Assembly: GCF_034555935.1 (NCBI RefSeq)
Contig: NZ_JAYDCJ010000003.1
Location: 2,232,001-2,296,000 of the forward strand
Direction: 5' to 3'
Length of the DNA: 64,000 bases
Source of the DNA: Marinobacter qingdaonensis
Lineage (GTDB): Bacteria > Pseudomonadota > Gammaproteobacteria > Pseudomonadales > Oleiphilaceae
Under the pieces are notes generated by a model. The model was not told the DNA's origin, made no database searches, and saw nothing but the letters and a program-made list of their open reading frames with translations. The translations under genes were made by a program, and so were the position numbers. Positions 50,780 through 60,250 of this stretch are shown in pieces. Positions within the stretch are counted from its first letter, which is position 1; each line of letters begins with the position of its first letter.

Positions 50780-51436
50780 GTGAATGCATTGGAATTGATC
50801 CATTCTGGAAGCTTTGGGCCCCGGTCCAAACGGGTAATGATTCTGGCTCACGGCGCCGGTGCCCCGGCGGACTCGCCGTTCATGGCAACCCTGGCGGAGC
50901 GGCTGGAGGCTGAGGGGATCGCCACCGTGCGGTTCGAGTTCCCGTACATGGAAAAGCGCCGCGCCGACGGTAAGAAACGCCCGCCAGACCGTCAGCCCCG
51001 GTTGCTGGAGCGGTTCTCCCAGGTTGTGGATGAGGTGCGCGAGACCCTGGCTGATGAGTGCCAGTTATTGATTGGCGGCAAATCCATGGGCGGTCGCATG
51101 GCCAGCGTGCTGGCCAGTGAGCGGACCGGCATCGACGGTGTGGTGGGTTTCGGCTATCCGTTTCACGCGCCGGGCAAGCCGGAGCGCTGGCGCACCGAGC
51201 ACTTCCCGGACCTGACCTGCCCGATGCGGATCGTCCAGGGCACCCGGGATCCGTTTGGCAAAGCCGAAGAAGTGGCGGCCCATGAACCGGAACTGGCCGC
51301 GGTTCGGATCACCTGGCTTGACGGTGGCAATCACGATTTTCAGCCCCTGGCCCGGCAGAAGTCCAGTCAGCAGGCGTTGATTGAGGAAGCAGCGCGGATT
51401 GCCCGCGCCTTCGCAGAGAGCCTCGCGCCGGGCTAG
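50780..51436 (+). CDS. Alpha/beta hydrolase, KANL3/Tex30-like family
   Basis: 218 residues, soluble. Alpha/beta-hydrolase features: VMILAHGAGAPADSPFMATL, nucleophile elbow LLIGGKSMGGRMASVL (GxSxG as GKSMG), and a late His in DGGNHDF. This pattern belongs to the family of E. coli-type uncharacterised proteins related to Tex30/KANL3. The GTG at 50780 is given as start, but GAGAAGG is spaced better for the TTG at 50789, so the protein may begin at MELIHSG. Substrate unknown. Confidence 0.82.
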   Translation: MNALELIHSGSFGPRSKRVMILAHGAGAPADSPFMATLAERLEAEGIATVRFEFPYMEKRRADGKKRPPDRQPRLLERFSQVVDEVRETLADECQLLIGGKSMGGRMASVLASERTGIDGVVGFGYPFHAPGKPERWRTEHFPDLTCPMRIVQGTRDPFGKAEEVAAHEPELAAVRITWLDGGNHDFQPLARQKSSQQALIEEAARIARAFAESLAPG

Positions 51437-53274
51437 GGGGTATTCACCGGGACCGGTCGGGCCAGTCGGAGTCGGTTCCGGCCCTCGGTTTTGGCCCGAT
51501 ACAGGGCTTCATCGGCGCGCTCGAACAGGCTGGCGCGATCCTCGCCCGGCGCCAGCGAGGCCAGGCCGGCGCTGAGCGTGATCCGGGCGGCGGTGCCGTC
51601 CGGGCTGGTCAGGGCCGTGCCGCCTACCTCCTCCAGAATGGCGGTACACACCTGGCGGGCGCCTTCGGCGTCGGTGCCCGGCAGCAGCAGGGCGAATTCC
51701 TCGCCGCCGAAGCGGATGGCAACATCCCGCGGCCGCTTCACGTGGCGGGTCAGGATCTCGGCGATCAGTTGCAGGAAGGTGTCACCAAAGCCGTGACCCC
51801 AGGTGTCGTTGACGGCCTTGAAGTGGTCGGCGTCGATCAGCGCCAGGGTCAGAGGCTGCCCGGTGCGCCGGGCTTCGGCGCACAGCTCCGGCAGGATGTT
51901 GTCCATGTGGCGGCGGTTGTACAACCCGGTCAGAGCGTCGTTGAGGCTCAGAGCTGCCAGCTGGCGGTTGGCTTTCTCCAGCTCCCGCATGGTGTTGCGC
52001 AGCTGGGCGGTGCGTTCATGGACCTTGAATTCCAGTTCGGTGCGGGCCGAATGCTCCACCGACAGCAGCTTTTCGTTCAACAGTCGCCAGCGCTGGACCA
52101 GGGCGTAGTTCAGCAGAACCACCTGGCCGCCGACCGCAATCTGCATCAAGGCCTCGCGGACCAGGAAATCGGCGAGGTAGCCGAACGCCGCCAGGGCGTA
52201 GATCAGTCCGCCCACCAGCATGACCAGCCAGGCCAGGATGTACCACATGGCTGGCTGATAGCCCTGGCGCCAGCGGGCCACCGCGATCATGAACAGCGAG
52301 GCAATCACCGCCAGGCCGAGCACGGTGTTGAGCAGGATGGTCGTGCTGTAGGGCAGGGCCAGGGTCAGGGCCAGAAAGCCGACACAGACCCAGGCCATGA
52401 CCTGGACCACCCGGGCCGAGGTGGTGCGTCGCTCGATTTCCAGGAAATCCCGGCCAAAGAGGGTCATGGACAGGGCGCACAGTACCAGGCTGAGGGGGAT
52501 GGCCGCATTGGCGACCGGGGCATTGTCGGGCCAGAAATACTGGTTGGCGAAGCCGCCCATGGCGAACATGAACATACCCATGGATGCCATATAAAAGGCG
52601 TTAAAAAAGTAAGAGGCGGTGCCGGAGCTGATAAACAGCAGCAGGTTGAAAATGGCGAAGACCAGCAGGGCCCCGTAGAACAGGCCGTGGGTCAGGCTCA
52701 GGTGGTTGCTCTGGGCGATCACCTCATCCGGGGTTTCAAGGGTCAGGGGGATGTTGAGTGCGCCGCTGCTCTGGACCCGAAGGGTGATGGTCTGGCTTTC
52801 GCCACCGTCGAGCGTGACGGGCAGGAGGAAATACCGGTAGTCTATGGCCCTCGAGGCAAAGGGGCGCTGGTCGCCGGTCACCAGGCGCCGATCGCTATCC
52901 GCGCCGGTCTGCCAGAAGGTAACGTCGTCGAGCAGCGGGTAGTTGAGTTTCAGGTACCAGAGGCCCTGGTGCTTGCCCGGGTTCTGTACGGTCAGGGAGA
53001 TCCAGTAAACCGACTTGGTATGGCTGAACACCAGATCGTGACCGGCCGCGTGTCGCCATTGCAGATCTGTCGGCAGGGCCTGGGGGCCGTCGGCTTGGTG
53101 CGCGGGGTCGCCCGGCGCGGCCCGGTAAAAACACACGTAGTGCATTAGCGACTGCCGGGCCTGGTGGTCGGTGGCGCTCAGCGTCGGGCAGCCGCTCGGG
53201 TTTGGCCCCGGCGAGGCGAGCCCGGAAACCAGGCTGAGGCTCAGGATCGTGAGCAGGCGCAGAACAGATGACAT
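51433..53274 (-). CDS. Diguanylate cyclase with 7TMR-DISM sensor
   Basis: 613 residues. Signal peptide, periplasmic DISMED2-type domain (about 40-190), seven hydrophobic segments (about 195-390), a coiled coil (TELEFKVHERTAQLRNTMRE) and a C-terminal GGDEF domain with LNDALTGLYNRRHMD, DADHFKAVNDTWGHGFGD and the active site RFGGEEFALLLPG. An RxxD inhibitory site is not evident before GGEEF. It makes cyclic di-GMP in response to an unknown periplasmic signal. Its stop overlaps the converging hydrolase gene by 4 bases. Confidence 0.92.
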   Translation of the reverse strand: MSSVLRLLTILSLSLVSGLASPGPNPSGCPTLSATDHQARQSLMHYVCFYRAAPGDPAHQADGPQALPTDLQWRHAAGHDLVFSHTKSVYWISLTVQNPGKHQGLWYLKLNYPLLDDVTFWQTGADSDRRLVTGDQRPFASRAIDYRYFLLPVTLDGGESQTITLRVQSSGALNIPLTLETPDEVIAQSNHLSLTHGLFYGALLVFAIFNLLLFISSGTASYFFNAFYMASMGMFMFAMGGFANQYFWPDNAPVANAAIPLSLVLCALSMTLFGRDFLEIERRTTSARVVQVMAWVCVGFLALTLALPYSTTILLNTVLGLAVIASLFMIAVARWRQGYQPAMWYILAWLVMLVGGLIYALAAFGYLADFLVREALMQIAVGGQVVLLNYALVQRWRLLNEKLLSVEHSARTELEFKVHERTAQLRNTMRELEKANRQLAALSLNDALTGLYNRRHMDNILPELCAEARRTGQPLTLALIDADHFKAVNDTWGHGFGDTFLQLIAEILTRHVKRPRDVAIRFGGEEFALLLPGTDAEGARQVCTAILEEVGGTALTSPDGTAARITLSAGLASLAPGEDRASLFERADEALYRAKTEGRNRLRLARPVPVNTP

Positions 53275-53388
53275 CAGGAATAATCCACCGGCAATAGATG
53301 CGAGAGTGTAGACAAAGCCGGCTGGGATTGTTGTTAAACAGTTTGAAATTTAAGGGGGCAGGGCTATCCCAGGGGTAGCCGTAAGTGC

Positions 53389-54465
53389 ATGCAACAGATT
53401 GTGGTTTTCTGTCGACCGGGCTTTGAGGCCGAGGCGGGGCTCGAGCTGACTGAGCGGGCCGCCGAACGGGGTATTTACGGTTACTTTGAGCCCAGCAAAG
53501 GCGCGGGCCTGCTCTGGTATTCCCTGGGTGGGCCGGAAACCGCCGAGGATCTGATGGCGCGCCTGCCCCTGTCCGACCTGGTGTTCGTCCGGGACTGGTT
53601 CGTGGTGCTGGCCAGGGTTCCGCTGCCCGAGAGTGATCGGGTGGGCGCGGTCATCGAGGCGCTGCGGGGCCTGGAGCGTGGCTACCCCGGCTGTGCCCGG
53701 TTGGAGGTCCGACTGCCGGAAACCAACGCCGACGCCGATCTGGGCCGCTTCGCCCGCAAATGGGTCTCGCCGCTGTCCCGGGGCCTGCGCGGCGCCGGCC
53801 TGCTGAAAGCCGATCAGGACGCCGCCGCCCCGGCCCGACTGGAGTTGCTGCTGACCGATTTCGGCCAGGCCCTGGTGGGGTACAGTCTTGAGCGCAACCG
53901 GGCAGCCTTTGTCAGCGGCATCCCGCGCCTGCGCTTACCGGCATCGGCGCCGAGCCGCTCGGCGCTGAAACTGGAAGAGGCCTGGAAGGTGTTCCTGCCA
54001 CCCGAGCAGGCATTGGACTACCTTGGTGGCGGCAAGAAGGCGGCCGACCTGGGCGCGGCCCCGGGTGGCTGGACCTGGCAACTGGTGCGCCAGGGCATGA
54101 CCGTCACGGCGGTGGATAACGGGCCCATGCAGGCGGAGCTGATGGCTTCGGGCCAGGTCGAGCACGTCGAAGCCGATGGCTACAACTGGCGCCCCAGGCG
54201 CGGCCTTGACTGGATGGTGTGCGATATCGTGGACCAGCCCCGTAAAACCGCCCAACTGGCGGTGGACTGGGTGGGTGGCGGTCTGTGCCGCTTCACGGTG
54301 TTCAACCTGAAATTGCCGATGAAGAAGCGTTATGAGGAGTGGCTGATCTGCCGTGATATCATTGCTCGAGGTCTGGCGGAGGCGGGCATCGGCTACAAGC
54401 TCATGGCCCGCCACCTTTACCACGACCGCGAGGAAATCACCTGCTTTATTGAACGGACCGGGTGA
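53389..54465 (+). CDS. rlmM: 23S rRNA C2498 2'-O-ribose methyltransferase RlmM
   Basis: 358 residues (E. coli 366). N-terminal THUMP-containing part (QQIVVFCRPGFEAEAGLELT) and a C-terminal Rossmann methyltransferase with SAM site ADLGAAPGGWTWQLV, then VTAVDNGPM, DWMVCDIVDQPRK and VFNLKLPMKKRYEE, giving the K-D-K-type catalytic residues. S-adenosylmethionine-dependent. Often next to tusA in related genomes, as here. Confidence 0.95.
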   Translation: MQQIVVFCRPGFEAEAGLELTERAAERGIYGYFEPSKGAGLLWYSLGGPETAEDLMARLPLSDLVFVRDWFVVLARVPLPESDRVGAVIEALRGLERGYPGCARLEVRLPETNADADLGRFARKWVSPLSRGLRGAGLLKADQDAAAPARLELLLTDFGQALVGYSLERNRAAFVSGIPRLRLPASAPSRSALKLEEAWKVFLPPEQALDYLGGGKKAADLGAAPGGWTWQLVRQGMTVTAVDNGPMQAELMASGQVEHVEADGYNWRPRRGLDWMVCDIVDQPRKTAQLAVDWVGGGLCRFTVFNLKLPMKKRYEEWLICRDIIARGLAEAGIGYKLMARHLYHDREEITCFIERTG

Positions 54466-54475
54466 GCCCGGTCGG

Positions 54476-54766
54476 TCAGATGGCGCTTTGCTGGAGCACG
54501 GTGATGATTTCCTCCCGGTCCATCATGGGCACCAGCTCGGACATCAGGTCCCGGCGTTCCTGGGACCGATACCAGCGGTCCCAGTCCGCTTCCGAGCGCC
54601 AGTTGGCGAGGGTGATGCGGTGGTTCGGGTCGTGGCTGTCGGACAGGGTCTCGCCGGAGATGAAGCCCGGTGCACTGATGGCCTGTTGCAGAACCTTTCG
54701 GGCCCGTTGCTCGTAAGCGTCTTCAAGGGTTTCGGCAATATGACGTTCGATCAGCACTCGAATCAT
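54476..54766 (-). CDS. Antibiotic-biosynthesis-monooxygenase-like (ABM) domain protein
   Basis: 96 residues, a single ferredoxin-like ABM fold: MIRVLIERHIAETLEDAYEQ, APGFISGETLSDSHDP, ITLANWRSEADWDRWYRSQE. Such proteins may bind heme or small aromatics; function unknown. It converges with rlmM. Confidence 0.8.
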   Translation of the reverse strand: MIRVLIERHIAETLEDAYEQRARKVLQQAISAPGFISGETLSDSHDPNHRITLANWRSEADWDRWYRSQERRDLMSELVPMMDREEIITVLQQSAI

Positions 54767-54834
54767 GATTCAGCTCCATCTTTAACAACTATAAACAATA
54801 ATTTAGCAGGTTTTTCCGAAATAACAGGTTACAG

Positions 54835-55092
54835 ATGCAGGAGAAGGTTTTGACGGCTTCAGATTACGACGCAGAGCTGGACGCACGGGGCCTTTTTTGC
54901 CCGGAGCCGGTGATGATGCTGCACAACCGCATCAATGAGGTGGAGCCCGGGTGCCTGCTGCGGGTGGTGGCGACGGATCCCTCGACCACCCGGGACATCC
55001 CCCGGTTCTGTCAGTTCCTCGGTCACGAATTGGTGCAGGAAGAAGAGCTGGGCGACGAGTTTGTGTTTGTGATCCGTCGGGGCGATGGCTGA
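54835..55092 (+). CDS. tusA: Sulfurtransferase TusA
   Basis: 85 residues. The TusA motif LDARGLFCPEPVMMLH carries the active cysteine of the CPxP loop; the second half (GCLLRVVATDPSTTRDIPRF, CQFLGHELV) is the usual fold. Carries sulfur from IscS towards tRNA 2-thiouridine modification and other acceptors. Confidence 0.95.
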   Translation: MQEKVLTASDYDAELDARGLFCPEPVMMLHNRINEVEPGCLLRVVATDPSTTRDIPRFCQFLGHELVQEEELGDEFVFVIRRGDG

Positions 55093-55101
55093 GCGACTGA
55101 C

Positions 55102-57006
55102 TTAGACGCCGGCGTTCAGCCCATCCAGGTGGCGCATGAACTCGCCACGATCCATTTCACCCAGCACCCGCTGTCCTGCCAGTTCCTCGCCGTTGGTGCG
55201 GAAAAACAGAATCGCCGGCGGCCCAAACAGTCCCAGCTCATCCAGCAGCGCCTGCTGTTCGGGGGTGTTGTCGGTCAGGTCGATCTGCAGCAGGGTGTAG
55301 GGGCTGAGCGCCTGGATCACCGTCGGATCGCTGAACACGGTGCGTTCCATGACCTTGCAGGAGATGCACCAGTCGGCGTAGAAATCGAGCATGACCGGGC
55401 GATTCTGGGTCTGGGCCTCCCGCAGCATGGCTCGGATCTGGGCCGGGGCCTCGACCCGCACGAACGGCGCGTGCGAGGGCTCGGAGCCCGCGGTCAGTGA
55501 CCCCGCGCCTGAGGTGAAGGGAGTCAGCGGCCGCAGGGGGTCGGTGGCACCGCCCACGGCGCCCGCCAACAGCGCCAGGCCGTAGGCAAACATCACCAGC
55601 CCCAGGCCCTTGCGGGTGCGCTCCCAGCCCGCCCGGGCCGCGTCGAAGGCACCCAACTGCACCCCGGTAATGGCCACCAGCAGCCCCCACAGGGTCAGCG
55701 CCAACCAGGCCGGAACCATCCGCTCCACCAGCCAGATGGCAACCGCCAGCAGCAGAATGCCGTAGAAGTGCTTGACCGTGGTCATCCAGTGCCCGGTGCT
55801 CGGCAGCAGCTTGCGGCCACCGACCGCCACCAGAATCAGCGGTACCCCCATGCCCAGGCCCAGGGCGAGCAGGGCCAGGCCCCCCATCAGGGCGTCCTGG
55901 GTGGTGGAAATGTACAGCAGGCTGCCGGCCAGGGGCGCGGACACGCAGGGTGAGACAATCAGCGCGGACAGGGCGCCAATGCCGAACACGCTGACCATGC
56001 GGCGGCCGGTCAGGCGATGACTGGCGTTGTTCAGCGGTTCACGGATGAACCGGGGCAGCTGGAGTTCAAAGACATCGAACATCGACAGGGCAAACAGCAG
56101 GAACAGGGCCGCGAAGCCGCCCAGGACCCAGGGTGACTGCAACTGGGCCTGCAGGTTGAAGCTGGCCCCAAGCAACCCCGTGATCACCCCGGCCGCGGCG
56201 TAGGTCAGGGCCATGCCCAGCACGTAGCTGAGCGACAGCGCCAGGGCGTGGCCGGAGGTGCGGGTGTTCTGGCCCGACACCAGGGTGGAGATGATGGGCA
56301 CCATGGGCAATACGCAGGGGGTGAAGGTCAGCCCCAGGCCGAGCAGGAAAAACACGCCCACGATCATCAATGTGCTCTGGCTGGAAAGAAACCCGGCCAG
56401 GCCCGTGGCCGACCCGGTGCCGGCGGTGGCCGCCCCCGGAATGGCGCTGGCAGGGGTGCCGGAGGGCTGGGCGCCAACTGTGGCCACGGCCGCGCCGTCG
56501 GCGCCACTGCCCGGGAAGTAGAGGACGTCGCGGGTCTGCGGTGGGTAACACAGGCCGGCATTGGCACAGCCCTGGTAGGTGACTTTCAGTTCGGCCTCGC
56601 GCACCCCGTCCGGCAGCGACACCGGCACCCGGACTTCCACCGGGTCATAGAACACCTCAACCTCGCCGAAATATTCGTCGTGTATGGTGGTGCTGGCCAG
56701 GGAGAACTCCGGCGCGCCGGTCTGCACGCCCTCGGTCACCGCGGTCACGCTGATCCGGCCCTGGTACAAATAATGGTCGGGGGCAACGTCCCAGTTCAGA
56801 ATCACGGCGCCGTTGTCGGTGCTGTAGCGAAATTGCAGCGCCTGGTCGACCGGCAGGAACCCGTTGGTGCTACCGCCGAACAGTGACGATCCGCTGGAGC
56901 CCAGGGCTGAGGCCGTGCCGGTGAACGCCAGGGTCAGGGCAAACAGCAGTAACTGGGGCAGGGCAAGCGCGCATCGGCTGGGGCGTGTTGCAGCGGGGGC
57001 TGTCAT
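55102..57006 (-). CDS. dsbD: Thiol:disulfide interchange protein DsbD
   Basis: 634 residues. Start ATG at 57006 opens the signal peptide ALALPQLLLFALTLAFTGTA. Alpha domain with YQGCANAGLCYPP redox cysteines, eight-helix membrane part with TPCVLPMVPIISTLVSG and VSPCVSAPLAGSLLY cysteines, and a C-terminal thioredoxin domain with DFYADWCISCKVMER. Moves reducing power from cytoplasmic thioredoxin to periplasmic proteins, including cytochrome c maturation for the cbb3 oxidase. A frame open further upstream lacks a signal and is not used. Confidence 0.95.
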   Translation of the reverse strand: MTAPAATRPSRCALALPQLLLFALTLAFTGTASALGSSGSSLFGGSTNGFLPVDQALQFRYSTDNGAVILNWDVAPDHYLYQGRISVTAVTEGVQTGAPEFSLASTTIHDEYFGEVEVFYDPVEVRVPVSLPDGVREAELKVTYQGCANAGLCYPPQTRDVLYFPGSGADGAAVATVGAQPSGTPASAIPGAATAGTGSATGLAGFLSSQSTLMIVGVFFLLGLGLTFTPCVLPMVPIISTLVSGQNTRTSGHALALSLSYVLGMALTYAAAGVITGLLGASFNLQAQLQSPWVLGGFAALFLLFALSMFDVFELQLPRFIREPLNNASHRLTGRRMVSVFGIGALSALIVSPCVSAPLAGSLLYISTTQDALMGGLALLALGLGMGVPLILVAVGGRKLLPSTGHWMTTVKHFYGILLLAVAIWLVERMVPAWLALTLWGLLVAITGVQLGAFDAARAGWERTRKGLGLVMFAYGLALLAGAVGGATDPLRPLTPFTSGAGSLTAGSEPSHAPFVRVEAPAQIRAMLREAQTQNRPVMLDFYADWCISCKVMERTVFSDPTVIQALSPYTLLQIDLTDNTPEQQALLDELGLFGPPAILFFRTNGEELAGQRVLGEMDRGEFMRHLDGLNAGV

Positions 57007-57166
57007 TGATGGGTCGAATCCTGATAGTTGGTGGTCTGGTTGTGCCGGTAAAGGCGCCGCCGGGAATACCGGCGGCGGGCGTTGGCGCTCGATGCCAGTG
57101 GACAGAGGGGCGGCCGCAAAGTTCCCGCTGGCATTGCCGGCGTTAAAGTCGCACAATAGCCAGCCA

Positions 57167-57757
57167 ATGAATCACAGTTCAAACGATCTTATCATGCTGT
57201 TCAATGACTTGTTCCGGGAAACCCACCGGACGGTTCTGGTCAAAGGCAGCGGCGAACCCGAATACATTCCAGCCGAGGGGACGCACGGGCTTGCCCAGGT
57301 GGTCTTTGCGCACGGCTATTATGCCAGCGCTCTGCACGAAATCAGTCACTGGTGTATTGCGGGTGCGCACCGTCGCACACTTCATGATTACGGTTACTGG
57401 TACTGTCCGGACGGTCGTACCGCGGAACAGCAACGGGCGTTTGAGCAGGTTGAGGTGAAGCCGCAGGCCCTGGAATGGCTGTTTGCCACGGCCGCGGGAT
57501 CGCGTTTTCACATCAGCCTGGACAACCTGTCGGGAGACGGGGGCGCCAACGAGCGAACCTTTCGGCGCAATGTCTGCCGCCAGGCCGAGCACTATCTGGC
57601 AACCGGCCTGCCGCGCCGCGCGGCGGCGTTTGCGGCTGCCCTGAAACGCTTTTACGGAACCACCGATTCGTGGCTCGCAAACTGGCGGCAAGACCTTCAG
57701 CGCATTGCTCCGCCTGGTTTCGAACCGAACCATTCGAGGGAAACTGAGACTGTATGA
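57167..57757 (+). CDS. epmC: Elongation factor P hydroxylase EpmC
   Basis: 196 residues. VVFAHGYYASALHEISHWCI, YGYWYCPDGRTAEQQRAFEQ and VEVKPQALEWLF follow E. coli YfcM/EpmC closely; HEISHW and the following Glu are likely iron ligands. Hydroxylates the beta-lysylated lysine of EF-P. The ATG at 57167 has a poor ribosome site; an in-frame ATG at 57194 is an alternative that would remove nine residues. Its stop overlaps rhlB (ATGA). Confidence 0.92.
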   Translation: MNHSSNDLIMLFNDLFRETHRTVLVKGSGEPEYIPAEGTHGLAQVVFAHGYYASALHEISHWCIAGAHRRTLHDYGYWYCPDGRTAEQQRAFEQVEVKPQALEWLFATAAGSRFHISLDNLSGDGGANERTFRRNVCRQAEHYLATGLPRRAAAFAAALKRFYGTTDSWLANWRQDLQRIAPPGFEPNHSRETETV

Positions 57758-59034
57758 CATCTGACGTAAAGCACACCGGCGATCTCCGCTTCCAGGATCT
57801 GAACCTGGACAAGCGCCTGCTGGACGCCATTACGGCGATCGGCTTCGAATACTGCACCCCCATCCAGGCGGAGACCCTGCCCTGGACCCTGGCGTGTGAG
57901 GACCTGATTGGTCAGGCCCAGACCGGCACCGGCAAGACCGCGGCGTTTCTGATCACCGCGATCCAGAGCCTGCTGGAAACCCCCGTGGCGGACAGCGAGC
58001 GGTTTGCTTCCGAGCCCCGCGTGCTGGCCCTGGCGCCGACCCGGGAGCTGGCCATGCAGATCGCCAAGGACGCTGAGCAGCTGTGCCGCCACACCGGCCA
58101 CAATGTGGTCACCGTGGTTGGTGGCATGAATTACGACAAGCAGCGGGACCAGCTTCAGAACGAGGTGGTGGACATCCTGGTTGCCACCCCGGGTCGGCTG
58201 ATCGACTTTCTCGGTTCCCAGGACGTGTTCCTGGACCAGCTCGATATCCTGATCCTTGATGAGGCGGACCGCATGCTGGACATGGGCTTCATCCCGGACG
58301 TGAAGCGGATCATCCGCAAGTGCACGGCCAAGGATGACCGCCAGACCCTGCTGTTCAGCGCCACCTTCAATCAGGACGTCCTGAACCTGGCGTCGATGTG
58401 GACCAAGAACGCCGAATTTGTCGAGATCGAGCCGGAGCAGAAAACCGCCGAACGCGTGGAACAGACGGTGTACCTGGTGGGCGAGGACGAAAAACTGCCG
58501 GTGCTGGTCAACTACCTGCAGCGTCCGGAAGTGGAAAAGGCCATTGTCTTTGCCAATCGTCGGGACCAGTGTCGCGATCTGGAGGAAGACCTGCGCAACC
58601 AGGGGGTCAAGGTGTCCCTGATGTCCGGTGAGATTGCCCAGAACAAGCGGCTGAAGACGCTGGACCAGTTCAAGAAAGGCAATATCCAGGTGCTGGTGGC
58701 GACCGACGTGGCCGGGCGCGGTATTCACGTCAACGGCGTTACCCACGTTTTCAACTACAATCTGCCTGATAATGCCGAGGATTATGTCCACCGCATTGGC
58801 CGTACCGGCCGGGCCGGCAAGCACGGGGTGTCGGTCAGCTTCGCCGGGGAGGACGATTCCTTTGCGCTGCCGGCGATTGAGACCTACATCAGCCAGAAGC
58901 TGAAGACCGCCGTACCCGACGAGGCCCTGATGACGCCGATGGCCAACCCGCCGATCACCCGCAAGCGCGGGCGTCGTCCCCAGGGCGGTCGTGGCGGCCC
59001 CGGCGGTCGCAACCAGCGTCCGCGCAGGAACTGA
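57754..59034 (+). CDS. rhlB: ATP-dependent RNA helicase RhlB
   Basis: DEAD-box helicase of 426 residues. Q-motif GFEYCTPIQ, AQTGTGKTAAF, PTRELAMQI, DEADRMLDMGF, SAT (LLFSATFNQD) and HRIGRTGRAGKHG are intact. A basic Arg/Gly-rich tail (RKRGRRPQGGRGGPGGRNQR) ends the protein. In known systems RhlB unwinds RNA for polynucleotide phosphorylase in the RNase E degradosome. RhlB rather than another DEAD protein is supported by overall length and the N-terminal LRFQDLNLDKRLLDAITAIG. Confidence 0.9.
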   Translation: MTSDVKHTGDLRFQDLNLDKRLLDAITAIGFEYCTPIQAETLPWTLACEDLIGQAQTGTGKTAAFLITAIQSLLETPVADSERFASEPRVLALAPTRELAMQIAKDAEQLCRHTGHNVVTVVGGMNYDKQRDQLQNEVVDILVATPGRLIDFLGSQDVFLDQLDILILDEADRMLDMGFIPDVKRIIRKCTAKDDRQTLLFSATFNQDVLNLASMWTKNAEFVEIEPEQKTAERVEQTVYLVGEDEKLPVLVNYLQRPEVEKAIVFANRRDQCRDLEEDLRNQGVKVSLMSGEIAQNKRLKTLDQFKKGNIQVLVATDVAGRGIHVNGVTHVFNYNLPDNAEDYVHRIGRTGRAGKHGVSVSFAGEDDSFALPAIETYISQKLKTAVPDEALMTPMANPPITRKRGRRPQGGRGGPGGRNQRPRRN

Positions 59035-59051
59035 GAGAACCGAGTGCCACT

Positions 59052-60203
59052 ATGTTGATCGTAGCTGATGAGAACATTCCCTTACTGGAATCCTTCTTTG
59101 GCGACATCGGGGACATCCGCCGGGTCTCCGGTCGGACCATGACCGCCGCCGATGTCCAGGACGCAGACGTCCTGCTGGTGCGATCGGTCACCCGGGTCGG
59201 TCCGGAGTTGCTGGAAGGCAGCCGGGTGCGCTTTGTCGGTACCGCCACCATCGGCACCGACCACGTGGATCAGGCCTGGCTGGCCGAGCGCGGCATCCGC
59301 TTTGCCGCCGCACCCGGTTGCAACGCCAACAGCGTGGCGGAGTTTGTGCTTTCGGTACTGTCGGTTCATGCCGAGGTCCGGGCCCTGTCCGACTGGACCG
59401 CCATGAGTGTCGGCATCGTCGGGGTCGGCAACGTCGGTGGCGAGCTGGCGCGCAAGCTGGAACGACTTGGTTTCGAGGTCAAGCTGTGCGATCCGCCCCG
59501 GGCCGAAGCCGAGGGCGATGAGGAGCAGTTTGTCAGCCTGGAAGAAGCCATGGAGTGCGACGTGGTGACCCTCCACACGCCGTTGACCCGGGACGGCAAG
59601 CACGCCACCTTCCGGATGCTGGATGCCGCCCGGCTCGACCGGTTGCGGGCCGATCAGTTGCTGATCAACGCCGGTCGCGGCGAGGTCATTGATGCCCGGG
59701 CCCTGCACGAGCGCCTCGGTCAGGCGAACGCCCCGCGGGTGGCGCTCGACGTCTGGGAGCGGGAGCCCCGGATCGACCCGGAGCTGGTGGAGCGGGTCTG
59801 GCTGGCGACCCCGCACATTGGTGGCTACAGCCTGGAAGGCAAGGTCCAGGGCACCGAGATGGTGTACCGGGCGCTGAGCCATTACCTCGGGCTGCCGGTA
59901 CGGAAAAAAGCCGGGCAGTTTCTGCCGGAGCCGGCCCTGAGCAAGGTGTCTTTCACCAGTGCGGCGGACGAGCAGGATGCGCTGCGCATTGCCCTGCGGG
60001 CCTGCTACGACCCCCGCGCCGACGATGCCCGGCTGCGCGCCGCCATGGGCGGCTCGGCCGATGAGCGGGCGGCGGCGTTTGACCGCCTGCGCCGGGATTA
60101 CCCGGTGCGGCGCGAGTGCTCCAGCTTGAAAGTTCAGCTCAAGGGCACCAGCAAGTCACTGCAGGACAGTTTTCGCGCCATTGGCTTCAAACTGAAAATC
60201 TGA
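59052..60203 (+). CDS. pdxB: Erythronate-4-phosphate dehydrogenase PdxB
   Basis: 383 residues (E. coli 378). D-isomer hydroxyacid dehydrogenase fold: ADENIPLLESFFGDIGDI start typical of PdxB, NAD site VGIVGVGNVGGELARKL, catalytic Arg in INAGRGEVID, Glu in WEREPRIDPEL and His in ATPHIGGYSLEGK, then the PdxB-specific C-terminal dimer domain. Second step of the DXP-dependent pyridoxal phosphate pathway. Followed by a strong terminator. Confidence 0.95.
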   Translation: MLIVADENIPLLESFFGDIGDIRRVSGRTMTAADVQDADVLLVRSVTRVGPELLEGSRVRFVGTATIGTDHVDQAWLAERGIRFAAAPGCNANSVAEFVLSVLSVHAEVRALSDWTAMSVGIVGVGNVGGELARKLERLGFEVKLCDPPRAEAEGDEEQFVSLEEAMECDVVTLHTPLTRDGKHATFRMLDAARLDRLRADQLLINAGRGEVIDARALHERLGQANAPRVALDVWEREPRIDPELVERVWLATPHIGGYSLEGKVQGTEMVYRALSHYLGLPVRKKAGQFLPEPALSKVSFTSAADEQDALRIALRACYDPRADDARLRAAMGGSADERAAAFDRLRRDYPVRRECSSLKVQLKGTSKSLQDSFRAIGFKLKI

Positions 60204-60220
60204 CCGTCAGGGCGAAACAA

Positions 60221-60247
60221 AAAACCGGGGCAAAGCCCCGGTTTTTT
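60221..60247. terminator. Bidirectional terminator pdxB/htpX
   Basis: AAAACCGGGGC-AAA-GCCCCGGTTTT with A-rich and T-rich flanks, an 11-bp stem usable from both sides. Lies between converging pdxB and htpX. Confidence 0.92.
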
Positions 60248-60250
60248 CGT